From NCBI GenBank assembly GCA_963923455.1, contig CAWULT010000115.1:1-15109 (forward strand): a DNA stretch of 15,109 bases, read 5' to 3'. Under the pieces are notes generated by a model. That model saw only the letters and a list, made by a program, of their open reading frames with translations, ran no database searches and had not been told where the DNA came from. The translations under genes and the position numbers were made by a program. Numbering within the stretch: position 1 is the stretch's first letter; each line of letters starts with the position of its first letter. Shown one piece after another: positions 12,439 through 15,109 of the stretch. This stretch comes from CAWULT01 sp963923455 (GTDB lineage Bacteria; Acidobacteriota; Vicinamibacteria; Vicinamibacterales; UBA2999).

Positions 12439-14461
12439 GGACGGCCAGGACGAGATCGCCAGGCTCGCCCGTGTCCTGAACGAGGCCACCGACGCCCACA
12501 TGGACATCGAGCGGCGCATGCGCGAGATGGTCGAGCGCACCGACCTGGCGCTCAGCGGCGGCAACATGGGGCTCTGGGACTGGCAGGTCCAGCACGACCA
12601 CCTGTTCGCCTCGCCGCACCTCTGCGGCCTGCTCGGGCTCGACGACTACGAAATGCCCGAGACGATGGCCGCGCTGCGGGAGCGCGTGCATCCGGAGGAC
12701 TCGCCCGTCCGGGACGCGGCGCTGCGCGACCACTTCGACTGGAACGCGACATTCGACGTCACCTCCCGCTTCCGGACCGGCCAGGACGAATACCGCTGGT
12801 TCCGCGAGCGCGGACAAGGGTTCCGGGATGGATCGGGCCGACCGATCCGGATGGCAGGCTCGCTGTCCGACGTGACCGACCGCAAGGAGCTCGAGGCGCA
12901 GCTCTGGGAGGCCAAGGAGGGCGCCGAACGCGCGGCACGGGCCAAGGCCGACTTCCTGGCCACGATGAGCCACGAGATCCGCACGCCGATGAACGGCGTG
13001 ATCGGCATGACGAGCCTCCTCCTCGAGACGCCCCTCAGCGCCGAGCAGCGCGACTACGCGGAGACGATCTGCCGGTCGGGCGACGCGCTGTTGACCATCA
13101 TCAACGACATCCTGGACGTCTCGAAGATCGAGGCCGGCAAGCTCCGCCTCGAGCACGCCCCGTTCGACCTCGAGAGCGTCGTTCACGACGTCGTGGAGCT
13201 CTTCGCCGAGAAAGCTGCCGAGCGCCACGTGCGGCTGGTGCCGATCGTGCCCGCCGACGTGCCCGCGCAGGTGGCGGGCGACCCGGGCCGCGTGCGCCAG
13301 ATCCTGATGAACCTGGTGGGCAACGCCGTCAAGTTCACCGAGCACGGGGAGGTCGTGGTACGGGTGACGGTGCTCGACCAGTCGACCACCCGCGCCGCGA
13401 TCCGATTCGACGTCCGCGACACCGGCATCGGCATTCCGGCCGACGTCCTGCCTGGGCTCTTCCAGCCGTTCGTGCAGGCCGACTCGTCCACCACCCGCCG
13501 CTTCGGCGGCACGGGGCTCGGCCTCGCAATCTGCAAGCAGCTCGCCGAGCACATGGGCGGCACGATCGGCGTCGACAGCGCACTCGGGCGCGGCAGCACG
13601 TTCTGGTTCACGGTGCCGTTCGACGTGCTGCAGCCGCCGCAGGTCGACCCCGCGCTGCAGCTGTCGGCGGCGGTGGTGCTCGTCCGCACCGACGACGCCG
13701 CGGTGTGCGAGGCCCTGACCACGCAGCTCTCGCGCCTCGGGGCCGAGGTGCAGCACCGGCCGGCCGCCGGCGGGCTCCCGCCGACCGGCCGCGTCAATTG
13801 CGCGATCGTCGCGGGGCCCGACGGGGCGGCCCTCGCGCCGGAGCCGGCGATCGACGGTGCGTCGCGAGTACCGACGGTCCTGCTGACCGGCCGCGCCACC
13901 GCGGATCTCCGTGCCCGTGCCCTGCGGGACGGCTTCGCCGCCGTGCTGGCGGGCCTGCGGGCCTCCCAGATCAGCCGGTGCCTGGCGCCGCTGCTGTCAC
14001 CCGAGGTGCCCGGACACGCCGAGGGGGCGGCCAGGCCGCCCGAGGCCCTGCAGTCCGCGCCGAAGCCGCATCGCATCCTCGTCGCCGAGGACAACCGCAC
14101 CAACCAGAAGGTGGCGATCAGGATGCTCGAGAAGATGGGGTTCGCCGCCGACGTGGCCGCTGATGGCCTGCAGGCGGTCGCCATGCACGCCGAGCGGCCC
14201 TACGACCTGATCCTGATGGACTGTCAGATGCCGATCATGGACGGCTTCGAGGCGACGGCCACGATCCGCGCGCTCGAGGGCCCGGCCGCCGCCGTGCCGA
14301 TCATCGCGCTGACGGCCAACGCCCTCGACGGCGACCGCGAGCGGTGCCTCGACGCCGGCATGAACGACTTCGTGCCCAAGCCGATCCGCAAGGAAACACT
14401 CGACGCCGCGCTCACGGCGTGGCTGCCGCCTGTCGCGGCGCAGACCGATCACGCCGCCTGA
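12242..14461 (+). CDS. Hybrid sensor histidine kinase (TM-HAMP-PAS-HisKA-HATPase-pseudoREC-REC)
   Basis: From the GTG at 12242 this frame gives 739 residues. In order: the second membrane helix (about 20-38), HAMP (40-85), a PAS domain of the PAS_3 type (100-215), and HisKA with the phosphoacceptor His244 in MSHEIRTPMNGVIG. HATPase_c follows with the N box LMNLVGNAVKF (355-365), DTGIGIP (393-399) and GGTGLGLAI (422-430). Next come a degenerate receiver (about 476-585) and a true receiver (609-730) with acidic ED616-617, phosphoacceptor Asp660, Thr691 and Lys713. No HPt domain is present, so a separate phosphotransfer protein may be needed. The GTG has no ribosome binding site; the true gene very likely starts at 11851, as the 5' part in the other frame supplies the first membrane helix and periplasmic domain. 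Its signal and target are unknown, and no response regulator gene lies nearby. Confidence 0.9.
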   Translation: MLDESPLRATINGLLAQALLWRIVVFSLVALAAHLLIRRLVVGRLDRVAAAVDRLRAGDETARAPEDGQDEIARLARVLNEATDAHMDIERRMREMVERTDLALSGGNMGLWDWQVQHDHLFASPHLCGLLGLDDYEMPETMAALRERVHPEDSPVRDAALRDHFDWNATFDVTSRFRTGQDEYRWFRERGQGFRDGSGRPIRMAGSLSDVTDRKELEAQLWEAKEGAERAARAKADFLATMSHEIRTPMNGVIGMTSLLLETPLSAEQRDYAETICRSGDALLTIINDILDVSKIEAGKLRLEHAPFDLESVVHDVVELFAEKAAERHVRLVPIVPADVPAQVAGDPGRVRQILMNLVGNAVKFTEHGEVVVRVTVLDQSTTRAAIRFDVRDTGIGIPADVLPGLFQPFVQADSSTTRRFGGTGLGLAICKQLAEHMGGTIGVDSALGRGSTFWFTVPFDVLQPPQVDPALQLSAAVVLVRTDDAAVCEALTTQLSRLGAEVQHRPAAGGLPPTGRVNCAIVAGPDGAALAPEPAIDGASRVPTVLLTGRATADLRARALRDGFAAVLAGLRASQISRCLAPLLSPEVPGHAEGAARPPEALQSAPKPHRILVAEDNRTNQKVAIRMLEKMGFAADVAADGLQAVAMHAERPYDLILMDCQMPIMDGFEATATIRALEGPAAAVPIIALTANALDGDRERCLDAGMNDFVPKPIRKETLDAALTAWLPPVAAQTDHAA

Positions 14462-14624
14462 GCCCGCCGCCCGGGGCCTCCGAGGGCCCTCTCCGCTCAC
14501 GGCCGGTCGACCAGGCGTCACGACGTCCGGGCCGCGGACCGTGCGTGCGCCCGAGACGCGCGAGGCGACACCGCCGAACCGGGAACGGCGCTGAATTGGC
14601 GACGAGGGAGAACGCAGGTGAGGT

Positions 14625-14665
14625 CCGGTGGCGGAGCGGGCCCATCGGCCCACCCCGCCCACCGG
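14625..14665. terminator. Long interrupted hairpin between the kinase and pal (candidate terminator)
   Basis: CCGGTGG, CGG and GGGCC (14625-14631, 14632-14634, 14638-14642) pair with GGCCC, CCG and CCACCGG (14647-14651, 14655-14657, 14659-14665), giving 15 base pairs around a CATC loop with one 3x3 internal loop and one bulged C. It sits 10 bases beyond the pal stop on the minus strand. No T-tract is seen. The rest of the gap from 14462 to 14675 shows no gene. Confidence 0.4.
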
Positions 14666-14675
14666 TGGAGCGGCG

Positions 14676-15109
14676 TTACTTGGCGGTGATCACGAAGTGC
14701 CCGCGCCGGTTGCGCGACCAGCAGCCTTCGTTCTCGTCACGGCAGACGGGGGATTCCTCGCCCTTGCTGACGGTCACCATGCGTTCGGCGGCAACGCCCA
14801 GGCTGATCAGGTAGTCGCGGACCGCAGAGGCCCTGCGCTCGCCGAGCGCGAGGTTGTACTCGTTGGTGCCGCGCGAGTCGGCGTGTCCCTCGATCGCCAC
14901 TCTGGTCGTCGTCCAGCGCTTCAGCCAGTCGGCGTTGCGCTGCAGCACGGCCCGCTGATCCTCCTTCACGACCGACATGTCGTAGTCGAAGAACGCGTCG
15001 GCCAGCGGCATTTCGGCATTCAGCTCGTCGAGCGTCTTGCGCGAGAAGATCTCTTCCTCCGTCAGCGGCCTCGGCGCCGGAGCCGGTGGGGGCGGCGCCG
15101 AGGCCGCTG
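14676..15109 (-). CDS. pal: Peptidoglycan-associated lipoprotein Pal, C-terminal part
   Basis: The last 144 residues of Pal are visible; the signal peptide and lipobox lie beyond the right edge. Pal anchors the outer membrane to peptidoglycan as part of the Tol-Pal system. A Pro/Ala-rich linker (SAPPPPAPAPRPL) leads to TEEEIFSRKTLDELNAE and then the OmpA-like domain: FFDYDMSVVKEDQ, the peptidoglycan-binding EGHADSRGTNEYNLALGERRA and the terminal RRGHFVITAK. Two cysteines in the segment VCRDENEGCW could form a disulfide. The open frame continues to the edge, so the internal ATG at 15011 is not the start. Pal usually follows tolB; that would lie off the right edge. Confidence 0.94.
   Translation of the reverse strand, partial: AASAPPPPAPAPRPLTEEEIFSRKTLDELNAEMPLADAFFDYDMSVVKEDQRAVLQRNADWLKRWTTTRVAIEGHADSRGTNEYNLALGERRASAVRDYLISLGVAAERMVTVSKGEESPVCRDENEGCWSRNRRGHFVITAK

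Noticed and set aside
12044..13756. 570-residue open frame antisense to the sensor kinase
   Set aside because: A composition shadow: no domain pattern, while the plus strand encodes HAMP, PAS, HisKA and HATPase domains.
14676..15011. A complete 111-residue protein starting at the ATG at 15011
   Set aside because: The same frame stays open to the window edge and encodes the Pal linker and TEEE...LDELNAE segment, so that ATG is internal to a truncated pal.

Overview
The window is strongly GC-rich, with almost every third codon position G or C, and densely coding. It looks like chromosomal DNA of a Gram-negative bacterium with an outer membrane, since it carries a TolC-type channel, LPS-type glycosyltransferases and the peptidoglycan-associated lipoprotein Pal. 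The mix of protein styles (Thermus-like PyrE ending in CPLC, class 1B PyrD/PyrK, a Pal with a TEEE...KTLDELNAE linker) suggests Acidobacteriota, perhaps Vicinamibacteria. That placement is an inference, not a proof. I see no rRNA, tRNA, CRISPR array, insertion sequence or phage gene.

Layout, left to right. 1-868 (minus): pyrE followed by the start of truA, which runs off the left edge. 990-2594 (plus): a TolC-family outer membrane protein, divergent from pyrE. 2628-2765 (minus): a 45-residue unknown protein with a strong ribosome binding site. 2950-4858 (plus): a family 2 and a family 4 glycosyltransferase, 4 bases apart. 9138-4758 (minus): a tight five-gene operon, pyrR-pyrB-pyrC-second phosphoribosyltransferase-DUF2400 protein, in which every junction overlaps. 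9205-11653 (plus): pyrK-pyrD-pyrF, divergent from pyrR. 11851-14461 (plus): a hybrid sensor histidine kinase whose 5' part is in a different frame. 14676 to the right edge (minus): pal.

Together the pyr genes encode every step of de novo UMP synthesis except carbamoyl phosphate synthetase: PyrB, PyrC, PyrD with PyrK, PyrE and PyrF, plus the regulator PyrR. They sit in three transcription units. The most interesting element is the short region between pyrR and pyrK. A palindromic octamer (9187-9194) supplies a perfect -10 hexamer in both directions. The roughly 43-base pyrR leader folds into a hairpin with the PyrR-binding hexaloop CNGNGA, and its outer stem contains the pyrR Shine-Dalgarno sequence. 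This predicts autogenous translational repression rather than attenuation, spreading down the overlapping operon by translational coupling. The operon also carries two passengers whose roles are not obvious: a second, diverged orotate-phosphoribosyltransferase-like protein and a DUF2400 protein with endonuclease-III-like features.
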